Positions 36,164 to 45,163 of a stretch of 64,000 nt of DNA are shown here, one piece after another. A program made the translations under genes and the position numbers. Position 1 is the stretch's first letter; each line of letters opens with the position of its first letter. A model generated the notes under the pieces. That model was not told where the DNA came from and searched no databases. It worked only from the letters and a program-made list of their open reading frames with translations. Source of the DNA: a virus; the IMG/VR virus record IMGVR_UViG_3300047548_001122, positions 1 through 64,000 of that record. One strand, written 5' to 3'.

Positions 36164-36724
36164 ATGCGTTTTTTAATTTTATTAACTAGTTTTATATTTG
36201 CTTTATTTTTATATACATTTGCGGCAGCATTTTCAAGTGTAGAAATACCAACGAAATTAAATGTTAAACTTACTGATTTAAGTAAAACAGCTAGACAAGA
36301 AGTAGAATGTTTGGCGCAAAACATTTATTTTGAATCAGCACAAGAACCTGTCGAAGGACAAATTGCTGTTGCATTTGTCACCTTGAATCGTATGAAAAGT
36401 GGACAATTTCCCAACACATATTGCGATGTTGTAAAACAAAAGACATACAATGATAGGTATGTTGTTTGCCAATTTTCTTGGTATTGTGAAGATAGGCCAT
36501 TGGCGATCTTGAGAGGTAATGGCTTGACAACTAAGAACAATATGTTGTATAATAACATTGTTGATTTATCTTTGAACTTTTATTTAAATAATAATAGTAT
36601 GAAAGATCCAACTAAAGGTGCTTTATTTTACCATGCCGATTATGTTTCACCTGGCTGGCCAAATATGAGAAGAACAGCTTACATTGGTAGACACATTTTT
36701 TACAACAAAGTTAGACATGTTTAA
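36164..36724 (+). CDS. SleB-type cell wall hydrolase, 186 aa
   Basis: Hydrophobic signal or signal-anchor (residues 3-23) then the Hydrolase_2 domain: catalytic Glu57 in ECLAQNIYFESAQEP and EGQIAVAFVTLNR, later CQFSWYC and GALFYHADYVSPGW. These enzymes cut peptidoglycan glycan strands as lytic transglycosylases. Here it may act in lysis or wall remodelling. A promoter for downstream genes lies within its 3' part. Confidence 0.85.
   Translation: MRFLILLTSFIFALFLYTFAAAFSSVEIPTKLNVKLTDLSKTARQEVECLAQNIYFESAQEPVEGQIAVAFVTLNRMKSGQFPNTYCDVVKQKTYNDRYVVCQFSWYCEDRPLAILRGNGLTTKNNMLYNNIVDLSLNFYLNNNSMKDPTKGALFYHADYVSPGWPNMRRTAYIGRHIFYNKVRHV
36524..36553 (+). promoter_or_regulatory. internal sigma70-like promoter
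   Basis: TTGACA and TATAAT, 18-nt spacer, TG before the -10, inside the SleB gene. It could drive the dsbA-33-59 group. Confidence 0.6.
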
Positions 36725-36741
36725 AATTGAAAGGAAAATGA

Positions 36742-36999
36742 ATGGATAAGGAAACAATCTTGACCAACAATAACACTAGAAGTTATGCTATTATTTTTTC
36801 AGTGACACTTATTGTTCTTGGAGCTATTTCTGCACTTTGCATTTATGGTTTGAATGAAAGACGATTGATGGCAGCAAATATTGAAAATGCTATTAGTAAA
36901 GGTATTGACCCACTTTCGGTTCGATGTTCTTATGCTCGTGGTGATGACATTATTTGTGTAACTCATGCAGCAGCAGGTACTAGACTAACCGGCCGATAA
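36742..36999 (+). CDS. single-span membrane protein, 85 aa
   Basis: One transmembrane span (about 15-36), then a helix and a short Cys-containing tail (VRCSYARGDDIICVTHA). Similar small proteins sit near dsbA in T4-like aquatic phages. Role unknown. Confidence 0.65.
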   Translation: MDKETILTNNNTRSYAIIFSVTLIVLGAISALCIYGLNERRLMAANIENAISKGIDPLSVRCSYARGDDIICVTHAAAGTRLTGR

Positions 37000-37013
37000 T
37001 TAGGAGATATATT

Positions 37014-37286
37014 ATGGCAGTACAACAATTAGCAGTAAATGTTTTGTCAAACCCGAAAGATAGAGAGACTTTTCTTGGAGCTCTAAAAGAATGTTCGGAT
37101 TCAATGACAAGAATGGAAGCAGAAAAAGATTTCATTCGTGAGGTAATTTCAAACACATCAAAAAATTTGCAGTTACCTAAAAAACTTGTATCAAAAATGG
37201 TTAAAGTTTATCATAAACAAAATTATGATGAAGAAGTCGCTACGCATGAACAATTTGAAACTCTTTATGAAACGGTCGTAAAATGA
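37014..37286 (+). CDS. dsbA: dsDNA-binding protein DsbA-like, late transcription regulator, 90 aa
   Basis: Matches T4 dsbA in length and pattern: helical N-terminus, NTSKNLQLPKKLVSKMVKVYHKQNYDEEV and the acidic end EQFETLYETV. T4 DsbA binds double-stranded DNA near late promoters. It is in the T4 order dsbA, (extra gene), 33, 59, with 32 downstream. The stop overlaps the next ATG by 4 nt. Confidence 0.82.
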   Translation: MAVQQLAVNVLSNPKDRETFLGALKECSDSMTRMEAEKDFIREVISNTSKNLQLPKKLVSKMVKVYHKQNYDEEVATHEQFETLYETVVK

Positions 37287-37660
37287 AATATACATTTACA
37301 TGTGAAGATATTGGTACTGAATGGAAAAATACTGTCGAGTTTCAAGCAATTCAAGTCGATGATATCATGCAAAACTTTAAGTATTTTTTGAAGGGATGTA
37401 GTTTCGATTCGGATTTAGTAGAATCTAGATTTATGGATGAAGATGATATGGATAACATTGAGTTGAAATTACAAGAATTTCTTCCTGAAGAAAAAAGTAA
37501 ATCGGATGCAGTTATGAAGTTCACTGTCGATTCTTTATCGTCGTGGCCTAAAAACTTTTCGGTTAAATCAGCTGATGAATGTCCAAGATGTAAACTTCCT
37601 ATTAGTGTGATGTATCGCCACGGATGCCCAGACCCTCTGTGCAAACACAATGCCAACTAA
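37283..37660 (+). CDS. zinc-ribbon-tailed hypothetical, 125 aa
   Basis: Acidic beta-rich N-terminal domain (1-90) and a C-terminal Cys-rich module: CPRC near 99-102 and CPDPLCKH near 114-121, a likely zinc site. Inserted between dsbA and 33, where T4 has no gene. Might connect to late transcription. Confidence 0.68.
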   Translation: MKYTFTCEDIGTEWKNTVEFQAIQVDDIMQNFKYFLKGCSFDSDLVESRFMDEDDMDNIELKLQEFLPEEKSKSDAVMKFTVDSLSSWPKNFSVKSADECPRCKLPISVMYRHGCPDPLCKHNAN

Positions 37661-37874
37661 AGACGAAATGATGAAGTTTGCTAAATCCATAGAATCTATG
37701 GTTGCAAACACAGATTATAATTATATTGAAGCTATTGTTGAACATTGTAAACAAACTGGTTTAGAAATAGAAGTCGCTGCTTCTCTTATCAATCAGAATT
37801 TAAAAGCGAAGATTGAAAATGAAGCGATGAACAACAATTTACTCAAAGTGAAAACCAATCAACTACCTATATGA
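37650..37874 (+). CDS. 33: late transcription coactivator gp33, 74 aa
   Basis: Shorter than T4 gp33 but in the same slot, with the cyanophage-type pattern MPTKDEMMKFAKSIE, NYIEAIVEHC, LEIEVAASLI and a C-terminal LPI that would be the sliding-clamp contact. gp33 links host RNA polymerase to the clamp at late promoters. Overlaps neighbours at both ends. Confidence 0.82.
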   Translation: MPTKDEMMKFAKSIESMVANTDYNYIEAIVEHCKQTGLEIEVAASLINQNLKAKIENEAMNNNLLKVKTNQLPI

Positions 37875-38470
37875 TTACTGGCTATGAGGCTTTTGGAATA
37901 TATAATGCACTCAAACTACATTTTACACAAGATTCGTATGATTACTTCAAGTACAATGGTAAAACGAATATTAGTTTGAGTTCATTTGAAAATCGTAAAG
38001 ATAAATGGCATTTCACAAAGCTTTCTAAGAAGTTTAATGATAAGGAAGAGTTAATTTTTTTCATCGTATCCAATCTTTTACAGAATGATAAATTTTGGAT
38101 AGGAGATTTATTGACCGAGGATTCTGATGTTAGATATTTAAGTAGAAAAAAAGTTTTACAGTCATTATCTTACTTTTTCGAAAATGACTGTAAAAAACTT
38201 TTTGATGGTGTTACAAACCCAAATGAATTGATTTTAGTAACTGGTGGAGATCATCCTAAATTACTGAAGTCTTTTATGAGAAAAGAAATTGAAATAGAAA
38301 CCTTGTGTTTGTTGGATTCTATTTTGAATTTCGTTCCTATGTGGAAACAAAAAATAAAAGACGATATAGTATGGCCAAATCATAGGTTAAAAATCGTGAA
38401 GTATAGAGATTTTTTACCAAAAGACAAGACCAAATTTAAAGTAATTTTAAGGAAGATCATAAATGCATAG
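37871..38470 (+). CDS. 59: helicase loader gp59, 199 aa
   Basis: MITGYEAFGIYNALKLHF and FKYNGKTNISLSSFENRKDKWHF are hallmarks of gp59, which loads the gp41 helicase onto gp32-coated forks. The length matches T4 (217) closely, and order 33-59-...-32 is conserved. The final codons overlap the carboxypeptidase gene. Confidence 0.9.
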   Translation: MITGYEAFGIYNALKLHFTQDSYDYFKYNGKTNISLSSFENRKDKWHFTKLSKKFNDKEELIFFIVSNLLQNDKFWIGDLLTEDSDVRYLSRKKVLQSLSYFFENDCKKLFDGVTNPNELILVTGGDHPKLLKSFMRKEIEIETLCLLDSILNFVPMWKQKIKDDIVWPNHRLKIVKYRDFLPKDKTKFKVILRKIINA

Positions 38471-39359
38471 ACTAATTCCACTAATAATTTTATTCTTTTG
38501 TTTTTCAGCACAAGCTAAACATAAAAAACACGGACCAGTTGATCCTCGTGAACCAGCTATTATACATTATGACGTTACAGAAGATAGAGTTCTTTACAAT
38601 AAAAACATAAACCAGACCAGGCAAATTGCTAGTGTTACAAAATTGATGACTGCTATGGTCGCTTTAGATTATAGCACAAATATGAAAAAGGAACTGAACT
38701 TAGTAGGAAAAGTCAGTTCTAGTTTGCCTCGTAAATCGTATAAGAGAGGTGAATTATTTGAAGCTATGTTGATTCGTAGTGATAATGCTGCAGCAGAAAC
38801 TTTGGCTAGTGATTATCCTGGAGGTAGAAAAGTTTTTATAGAAGAGATGAATAAGAAAGCTCAATCTCTGGGTATGAATAATACAGTTTTTCAAGACCCT
38901 ACTGGATTAAGTAATCATAACACCTCTACCGCGTCTGAAGTTGTGAATATGGTTATGGCAGCAAGTGATTATCCTTTGATACTGAATACCAGTACTAAGA
39001 AACAAACTTATATTGAAACAAAATATAAGAAAAAAGTTAGAACGATCATGCTGAGAAACACAAATCGGGCTATACTCTTTGAATTTGATAATGTAATTGT
39101 AAGTAAAACCGGATATACAACACCGGCAGGATTTTGTGTTGCGATTATGGTAGAACAAAAGAAAAAGAAGGTAGTTCAACAGGAAACTTACGGAATTATG
39201 GAATACTTTGTAGGTAAACCTGGACCTAAAGATCAAATTGTGGTAAATAAGCATGTTATTGTGATTTTGGGAGCCAAAAACCCTAAAGAAAGAGTTGACA
39301 CCGTGAAAGAAATAATGTATAATAATGTTATGGATCAAGATTTGGAAGAAGTAAAATGA
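38463..39359 (+). CDS. D-alanyl-D-alanine carboxypeptidase (PBP5-like), 298 aa
   Basis: Signal peptide (to about residue 18, SAQA) followed by a penicillin-binding domain with all three active-site motifs: S57-V-T-K60, S106-D-N108 and K215-T-G217. It trims D-Ala from peptidoglycan stem peptides in the periplasm. A phage copy between 59 and 32 is unusual; it may strengthen or reshape the wall, or block other phages. A promoter lies at its 3' end. Confidence 0.9.
   Translation: MHRLIPLIILFFCFSAQAKHKKHGPVDPREPAIIHYDVTEDRVLYNKNINQTRQIASVTKLMTAMVALDYSTNMKKELNLVGKVSSSLPRKSYKRGELFEAMLIRSDNAAAETLASDYPGGRKVFIEEMNKKAQSLGMNNTVFQDPTGLSNHNTSTASEVVNMVMAASDYPLILNTSTKKQTYIETKYKKKVRTIMLRNTNRAILFEFDNVIVSKTGYTTPAGFCVAIMVEQKKKKVVQQETYGIMEYFVGKPGPKDQIVVNKHVIVILGAKNPKERVDTVKEIMYNNVMDQDLEEVK
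39295..39323 (+). promoter_or_regulatory. internal sigma70-like promoter
   Basis: TTGACA and TATAAT, 17-nt spacer, TG-extended, in the last codons of the carboxypeptidase gene, reading toward 39356 and gene 32. Confidence 0.65.
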
Positions 39360-39577
39360 ATAAGAATGATTTTGTGAATATTATGGAAAAGATTAAAAAC
39401 CTTCAGGAATATGAAGTAGAATATATTTTACCTGAAGATTTTGATTTTTATGGTGTAGTTCCTTTTGATATGAAAATATCTTCCGGTATCGCATACGTTA
39501 GATTGGTTGCACCTTCTTTAGAAGAAGCAGTAAATCGTGTTGAACGTTATTTTATGGGTGGGATGAATTATGAATAA
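39356..39577 (+). CDS. conserved phage hypothetical, 73 aa
   Basis: EVEYILPEDFDFYGVVPFDMKISSG is a pattern shared with T4-like cyanophage proteins next to gene 32. Small alpha/beta domain. ATGA overlap upstream, 8-nt overlap downstream. Confidence 0.68.
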   Translation: MNKNDFVNIMEKIKNLQEYEVEYILPEDFDFYGVVPFDMKISSGIAYVRLVAPSLEEAVNRVERYFMGGMNYE

Positions 39578-39779
39578 TATTACTATTACAGATAGAGATG
39601 ATTGGAAACTAAAAGTTTCTATAAATCCTTGTGATAAACCAGAAGATTGTTTTCATATATGTTTTTCTGGAGAACAGTATAATAAAGAAGGTGAGATGAC
39701 TGAAAAATCATCCTATGATTTCTTTTTAAACGAAACAGAGTTGGTATCATTAAGTAATTTCCTACTTAAAAGAAGTTAA
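39570..39779 (+). CDS. hypothetical beta-rich protein, 69 aa
   Basis: Strand-rich domain with a Cys pair (PCDKPEDCFHICF). Overlaps the previous gene and ends 1 nt before the next. Unknown. Confidence 0.6.
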   Translation: MNNITITDRDDWKLKVSINPCDKPEDCFHICFSGEQYNKEGEMTEKSSYDFFLNETELVSLSNFLLKRS

Positions 39780-39780
39780 T

Positions 39781-40275
39781 ATGATTAAAAAAATATATTT
39801 GGATATGGATGGTGTTTTGTGTGATTTTGAAAAAAGGTATTTTGACCTTTTTGATGAGACACCAGGTGAAACCAGGGACAAGAAAAATTTTAATCCTAAC
39901 TGGAAGGCCTTTGTTAAGGGTGAAAATTTTGCCAGTTTAGATTGGTATCCTGGTGGAAAAGAATTATTGGAGTTTATAAAAACTTACCCAGTGGAAGTTG
40001 AAATACTTTCTTCTTCAGGTGGAGAAAAGTTTCATGGCGAAGTTAATGTACAAAAAATTAACTGGTTAAGAAAACATGGTATTCGATACAAAGCAAATAT
40101 TGTTCCTGGTCGTAAACACAAGAAAGAATATGCTCAGCCTGATACTATTCTGATTGATGACACTGAAGATAATATACATGATTTTAATGCAGCTGGTGGC
40201 CACGGTATACTTCACAAAGATGTGGGTAAAACTAAGGCACAATTGAAAAAATTGCTTGCAAAGAATACTAAATAA
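39781..40275 (+). CDS. HAD-family 5'(3')-deoxyribonucleotidase-like phosphatase, 164 aa
   Basis: Catalytic D8-M-D10-G in YLDMDGVLCDF, a middle SSSGG (motif II Ser), and LIDDTEDNIHDF (acidic motif IV). This is the NT5C layout; such enzymes dephosphorylate nucleotides and may tune the dNTP pool. A promoter for gene 32 overlaps its end. Confidence 0.82.
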   Translation: MIKKIYLDMDGVLCDFEKRYFDLFDETPGETRDKKNFNPNWKAFVKGENFASLDWYPGGKELLEFIKTYPVEVEILSSSGGEKFHGEVNVQKINWLRKHGIRYKANIVPGRKHKKEYAQPDTILIDDTEDNIHDFNAAGGHGILHKDVGKTKAQLKKLLAKNTK

Positions 40276-40285
40276 ATGATATACT
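40256..40285 (+). promoter_or_regulatory. candidate promoter of gene 32
   Basis: TTGCAA and TATACT with an 18-nt spacer, extended TG. Weaker than the early class. Confidence 0.5.
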
Positions 40286-40349
40286 ATGATTTATGTGGAT
40301 AACCCGTTTTATACACCGTTAATACTACGTTTATACGAAAGGAAGTACT

Positions 40350-41240
40350 ATGTCTAGTTTTGCAAACCTCAAACGCAATCGCAGTTCTTTGGAAAAACTA
40401 ACCAAAGCTCTCGAATCAAATACTCAATCAACCGAATCAAACTCAAAAGACGATAATCGATTCTGGCAACCATCTGTTGATAAAGCAGGTAATGGTATGG
40501 CAGTTATTCGTTTTCTTCCAGCACCAGCTGTTGATGGTGATGAAGGACTACCTTGGGTTCGAATCTTTCACCACGGTTTTCAGGGACCAGGCGGTTGGTT
40601 GATCGATAACTGTTTAACTACAGTAAATGAAAAGTGTCCTGTATGTGAACACAATTCAACACTATGGAATTCTGGTGTAGAAGCTAATAAAGATATCGCA
40701 CGTAAACAAAAGCGTAAACTATCTTATATCGCAAACATTTATGTTGTTTCCGATCCTAGCAATCCAGAAAATGAAGGTAAAATCAAACTATTCAAGTTTG
40801 GTAAAAAGATTTTTGACAAGATTACAGAAGCAATGAATCCAGAATTTGCTGATGAAACTCCTGTAAATCCTTTTGACCTTTGGGAAGGCGCTAACTTCAA
40901 ATTGAAGATGCGTAATGTGGAAGGTTATCGTAATTATGATAAATCAGAATTTGCTGATAAGTCGGCACTTCTTGATGGTGATGATGAAAAACTTGAAGAA
41001 CTTTGGAAGAGCGAATTCTCACTCAAAGAATTTACTGAGAAGAAGCACTTCAAGGCTTATGACCAACTCAAAGCTCGTCTTGATAAAGCTCTAGGTTTTG
41101 AGTCTATTGCTCCAAAAACTAAAGCTGAAGATTTCGTTGCGAAAACTTCTCCTGACTTAGAAGAAGCATCATCATTTAATACTTCTGGTATTGATGATGA
41201 CGATTTGGATTATTTCAAATCACTTGCTGAACAAGAGTAA
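40350..41240 (+). CDS. 32: single-stranded DNA-binding protein gp32, 296 aa
   Basis: Coats single-stranded DNA in replication, recombination and repair. N-terminal LAST-type basic motif (KRNRSSLEKL, 8-17), central domain with a zinc site (H74/H75, C88, C96, C99), and an acidic C-terminus ending EDFxx-rich DDDDLDYFKSLAEQE. Length matches T4 gp32 (301). GAAAGGAAG ribosome site; a strong terminator follows. Confidence 0.95.
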   Translation: MSSFANLKRNRSSLEKLTKALESNTQSTESNSKDDNRFWQPSVDKAGNGMAVIRFLPAPAVDGDEGLPWVRIFHHGFQGPGGWLIDNCLTTVNEKCPVCEHNSTLWNSGVEANKDIARKQKRKLSYIANIYVVSDPSNPENEGKIKLFKFGKKIFDKITEAMNPEFADETPVNPFDLWEGANFKLKMRNVEGYRNYDKSEFADKSALLDGDDEKLEELWKSEFSLKEFTEKKHFKAYDQLKARLDKALGFESIAPKTKAEDFVAKTSPDLEEASSFNTSGIDDDDLDYFKSLAEQE

Positions 41241-41242
41241 AA

Positions 41243-41268
41243 GAAAACCCACCGAAAGGTGGGTTTTC
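41243..41268 (+). terminator. bidirectional terminator between gene 32 and the minus-strand tail genes
   Basis: GAAAACCCACC-GAAA-GGTGGGTTTTC: an 11-bp stem flanked by A and T runs on both sides, so it can stop convergent transcripts. Confidence 0.92.
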
Positions 41269-43046
41269 TATATTAATTTTTGAGCTAAAATTGGTAAATA
41301 ATCGTTTTGAGTAGTATCATCACTTAATGCAATATTATTGTTTTCAAAGGTGGTATTGTTGACTATGACGACAGATGATGAATCTAATATACTATCAGTC
41401 ATTACATCAAATGAACTCATTTCTATTCTTTCTCCAGAATCTGGTGACATTATATTTTTAAACAAAGAAGAAACTTTGTCTGGCTTCTTTTCCGCTTCTC
41501 TTAAATTTAAAGGCTCATTTCCAAACTTTGACCTTCTACTTTGTAGATAAGAAGTTCCTGATTGTTTCAACCAGTCATTATTTGCCAAATATATTTTTTG
41601 CATTTTTTCATTACCAGGAAACAGTATTTCAACCATAGATCGATTTGCTGTTCCTTCTCGCTCAGCCTGCAATACCTTAGGTACATTGTGAGCTCCTATA
41701 CCCCAAGCCATTCCTAAATTTGCTGGAGTAACAGGAATTTTATTTTTCTCAAAATATGCAACATTTCCCTTCATTAATTCTACTGATAATATGTCTTGAG
41801 TTTTTTCATTAAAAAGGGTATTCATAGATAAACCGGTTCCCGCCAATATGCCAGGCGCGTAACCTTTTTCTCCTTTTTTGGGACCACCAGTCAGTTCTGT
41901 TCCAAATAATGTAGATGGCATAAATTGAAGGGCTCCAACAGCGGCTTGTCCTGGACTAATTTTATCTCTCGCTAACTGAAATTTAAGAACTTCCTCTAAT
42001 GTAAATTCTGTTAATTTTTTTCTTTTTCCTAAAAATTGTTCTGAGTATTCTTCAGCTGTTTGTTGTTGTTTAAAATTTGGATTAAGTTTCTTCTCTTTAG
42101 TTATAGGATCTGTTATGAATTTTTTATAAGTAAATTCTCTTCTGCCTGTTTTTTTATCTACAGTACTTTCTCCAAATGCAATATCATAATTTTTTGCAGA
42201 TTCGGATGCTTTAATCTTATCAAATACCTCTTTTAAACTAAAATAACCAGCAGGAATTTCAACGTTTGGCTGTATTACTTCAGCAGCATTTGCTGATGGT
42301 ATAAGATTAGTTACACCTTCTGTTATATTTTTTCCTATATCTTCTACGTTTAAATTTTTAGCTTTTAACATTAGAGAATCTATTAGTTCATTAATAGAAA
42401 CTGTTAAATTATTAGTAAAATCATCAAAAGATTTTTTTAAATCTATATTTTTGACTTTATCGATTGCAGTGGAAATTCCTTTAAATGCAAGAAACAATAA
42501 TCCACCAGCACCAAATACCAATAACATAGTACTTAAAGAACTACTAGATTTATCACTCTCTATCTTCGTGGGTTTTTTTGACTGTTCTCTTAATTTAGAT
42601 AATTGGGATTCATATTGTTGTTCTCTTCTAGCTGCAGCTTTAAAATACATGTCAGCTTTTGTTGCTGCATCCATTTTTTCCAATTTCAATAGTTTTACTA
42701 CATTTTGTCTAATTACATTAAAATCTCTATGAATTGATGGAAGAACAGATAAATTTTTTGTAGTGAGTGTAGTATTGTATTGTATTTGCTCGAATAGTGG
42801 TTTAACGTCAGAAACATCCATTGAAGAATCTTCAATGGATTTTCCAGTGGTTCTAGATGTTCCAGAAGTTTTTGCTTTGAATGGTTTTAAACCAGGAAAA
42901 AGAGATGCTAATAAACCTTTCTGATTTATAATTTGTCTAGGATCAAACTTTTCTTTTAATCTCTCTTTAATGCCGCCAGCTAAAGATCCGGTGACACTAC
43001 CACCTTGACTTCTTCTGTGAGCAACTATATCGGATAATCTTGACAT
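41268..43046 (-). CDS. virion transglycosylase sharing tape-measure N-terminus, 592 aa
   Basis: Residues 1-150 are closely similar to the neighbouring tape-measure-like protein (RRSQGGSVTGSLAGG, KERLKEKFDPRQ, LFPGLK). A short hydrophobic span follows near 175-190. Residues 290-480 look like a lytic transglycosylase: KASESAKNYDIAFGE (candidate catalytic Glu), AAVGALQFMPSTLFG and GMAWGIGAHNVPKV. It is probably packed in the tail to breach peptidoglycan during DNA entry. Confidence 0.75.
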   Translation of the reverse strand: MSRLSDIVAHRRSQGGSVTGSLAGGIKERLKEKFDPRQIINQKGLLASLFPGLKPFKAKTSGTSRTTGKSIEDSSMDVSDVKPLFEQIQYNTTLTTKNLSVLPSIHRDFNVIRQNVVKLLKLEKMDAATKADMYFKAAARREQQYESQLSKLREQSKKPTKIESDKSSSSLSTMLLVFGAGGLLFLAFKGISTAIDKVKNIDLKKSFDDFTNNLTVSINELIDSLMLKAKNLNVEDIGKNITEGVTNLIPSANAAEVIQPNVEIPAGYFSLKEVFDKIKASESAKNYDIAFGESTVDKKTGRREFTYKKFITDPITKEKKLNPNFKQQQTAEEYSEQFLGKRKKLTEFTLEEVLKFQLARDKISPGQAAVGALQFMPSTLFGTELTGGPKKGEKGYAPGILAGTGLSMNTLFNEKTQDILSVELMKGNVAYFEKNKIPVTPANLGMAWGIGAHNVPKVLQAEREGTANRSMVEILFPGNEKMQKIYLANNDWLKQSGTSYLQSRRSKFGNEPLNLREAEKKPDKVSSLFKNIMSPDSGERIEMSSFDVMTDSILDSSSVVIVNNTTFENNNIALSDDTTQNDYLPILAQKLI

Positions 43047-44962
43047 TATTTTACATTCTTATACCATGGAGTTACTAAAAGTTCATCATAATAATCGGAA
43101 ATAAAATTTTCATTCCATACAGAAGCCGGTTTTGGAGAAAAAGGTGGTTGACCTTTTTTTTGTTGAGAATTGTTTATTATAACAACTGGTTCTGAAACTT
43201 CACTCGTTATACCTTTATTTTGTTGAGTCATTTCAAGTATTTTTTCACTAAAACTTTTTCTAGCAGCGTTTGCTGATTCTGTAATTACGTTTTTAAATTC
43301 TGTACCTTTTTCGGTTACAAAATTTAATGCGTTTCCTGCAACAGTTTTTCCTTGATTTTCTAAAGCATCAACTTCTTTTTGAACCGCTTCTTCTATACCT
43401 GTTGCTTTCCAAATTTTATTGGAGATTCCTGCCAATACGTTAGGATCATACTGTCGTAATTTTGCCCTCTCAATTTGATTTTTTAAAGTTTCATAGTATT
43501 GAGGTGCTAAAGTATCTTTCGCTATTTTATCAACATCATTCAACATACTATCTTGCAATTCCATTAGTCTTGATGAATAATTGCTTAATTCTTCACTTCT
43601 TCTCTTCTCAGCTTCTGGACCAACTGCAGCAGTGTGTTTCTTTAATTTTAGATATTTTTCAAGCAATTCTAAATATTGTTCTCTTTTGTCTCCCCAAGAA
43701 GTAGCTTGTTCTTTTGTCATATACAATAGTTGGGGGTCTTTTATTCCAGGAATTGCTACTTCGTATGGATATGGTGCCATCACACTTTTTCTCTTTTGAT
43801 TTCCTTCAATATTGTATATTTCAGATAAAGTTTTTTTATTTAAAAATTTAGCTGCTAAATTATCTGGTCGATCCATACTTTCGTACATTTTGCCAGTTTT
43901 TCCCCTTTGTATTAAAGGTTTTTCTGGAGTACCTCCGCCTCTTCTGTCGCTTGTTGGAAAAACAGTGTTTGATTCATCTTTTAGTTTATTTAAAAAATTG
44001 AAATTTTCTAGAGGATCTTCATTAGAATAAAATTCATCTATTATTTTTGCTCCTAATGCAGCAGCGATTACAGGAAGAGCATAAGGAAGTATTCCCATTG
44101 CTAACCTTGTCAAACCTAAACGTGAAAATAACCAACCTATTATGCTAGTTCCCAATGAAGTTAAAATTCTAAAACCTAATCCGGCACCTTTAAAAAACTC
44201 TAATATTTTTTTTCCAAAAAACACTTCAAGAGCTAATCCAAGTCCTGTTTTTAAAAATCCAGCAAGTCCTAAAATAGTGTCCATTAAAAAACCAACTGCA
44301 CTCGATATAACATTAATTAGAAGTTCACCTAATAATTGAAATGTTCCGATAATTGCTTTTCCTAATGTTACTATGGAATTTATTATTAATTTAATTCCTT
44401 TTACAATAGAGGATAAGATAGTTCCTAAAAGTCCTTTTTTATCATCTTTTTCACCATCTTTAAGATTACTTAATTCTCGACTTTTGTTTCTTTCCTTTTT
44501 CAATTCTCTTTCGTATTTGTCCTCTCGATCTTTTGCTTTCACAAAATACATATCGGCTTTAGTTCTTGCATCACCACCTTTCATTTTAACCAATTTTACC
44601 ATATTCTGACGTATTACATTTACATCTCTGTGTAGAGCGGGTAAAACCATGGTATTTTTTGCAGTTACTTTCGTATTAAAAGAAATGGTTTCTAATATAG
44701 GTTTAATTTCATCAAAAGATGTTCTCTGTAGCGAAGAACTTGACAATTCTTTTGCGGAAGTTTTAGCTTGATATGCTTTTAATCCTGGAAATAAAGCAGC
44801 CAATAAACCCCTTTGATTTACAAGTTGTCTAGGATCAAATTTTTCCTTTAATCTTTCTTTAATGCCACCAGCTAAAGATCCGGTGACACTTCCACCTTGA
44901 CTTCTTTTGTAGGCTATGATTTCAGACAATCTGTTTGAAGTAGGTTTATTTTTAGTTGCCAT
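43046..44962 (-). CDS. tape measure-like tail protein, 638 aa
   Basis: Shared N-terminal domain (1-150), then a long hydrophobic central zone (about 185-305: GLLGTILSSIVKGIKLIIN, AVGFLMDTILGLAGFLKTG, LPVIAAALGAKII) and a helical C-terminus, as in tape measure proteins. T4 gp29 has 590 residues and the same neighbourhood (hub genes). It lies just downstream of the chaperone pair with a frameshift site, the standard place for a tape measure gene. Overlaps the transglycosylase start by 1 nt. Confidence 0.7.
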   Translation of the reverse strand: MATKNKPTSNRLSEIIAYKRSQGGSVTGSLAGGIKERLKEKFDPRQLVNQRGLLAALFPGLKAYQAKTSAKELSSSSLQRTSFDEIKPILETISFNTKVTAKNTMVLPALHRDVNVIRQNMVKLVKMKGGDARTKADMYFVKAKDREDKYERELKKERNKSRELSNLKDGEKDDKKGLLGTILSSIVKGIKLIINSIVTLGKAIIGTFQLLGELLINVISSAVGFLMDTILGLAGFLKTGLGLALEVFFGKKILEFFKGAGLGFRILTSLGTSIIGWLFSRLGLTRLAMGILPYALPVIAAALGAKIIDEFYSNEDPLENFNFLNKLKDESNTVFPTSDRRGGGTPEKPLIQRGKTGKMYESMDRPDNLAAKFLNKKTLSEIYNIEGNQKRKSVMAPYPYEVAIPGIKDPQLLYMTKEQATSWGDKREQYLELLEKYLKLKKHTAAVGPEAEKRRSEELSNYSSRLMELQDSMLNDVDKIAKDTLAPQYYETLKNQIERAKLRQYDPNVLAGISNKIWKATGIEEAVQKEVDALENQGKTVAGNALNFVTEKGTEFKNVITESANAARKSFSEKILEMTQQNKGITSEVSEPVVIINNSQQKKGQPPFSPKPASVWNENFISDYYDELLVTPWYKNVK

Positions 44963-44965
44963 CTT

Positions 44966-45163
44966 TTATCTCTTTTGTTTTTGTGCTGCTTTTAATCTTT
45001 CTGCTTCTTCTTCTAGATACCTCATTAACATATTCACATAGATATCTTTTTCCCACGGAATCAAATTTTCCAATTCAGTTAAACTGTATTTGTGATGTTG
45101 CATTAGAGCAAAATTGGTATGATAATGATTCTGTAGGTTATCATGGCCAAAAATTATCCGAAA
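44966..45163 (-). CDS. tail chaperone extension, read by -1 frameshift
   Basis: Frame -1 relative to gp26 is open from the slippery site at 45160-45166 to a TAA at 44966-44968. It encodes FRIIFGHDNLQNHYHT and then MQHHKYSLTELENLIPWE plus a charged helix. The first in-frame ATG is at 45103 (45 aa alone), so the part before it can only be made by frameshifting. The position corresponds to the gpGT extension of lambda, which binds the tape measure. Confidence 0.72.
   Translation of the reverse strand, partial: FRIIFGHDNLQNHYHTNFALMQHHKYSLTELENLIPWEKDIYVNMLMRYLEEEAERLKAAQKQKR

Noticed and set aside
38907-39338. Minus-strand 143-codon frame
   Set aside because: Shadow of the carboxypeptidase gene, whose three active-site motifs are intact on the + strand.
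7077-40274. CTAAATA heptamers before several genes (7077, 9503, 19537, 22683, 35785, 40268) as a late-promoter variant
   Set aside because: In such AT-rich DNA about a dozen copies per strand are expected by chance; not exact T4 late elements and some overlap stop codons.
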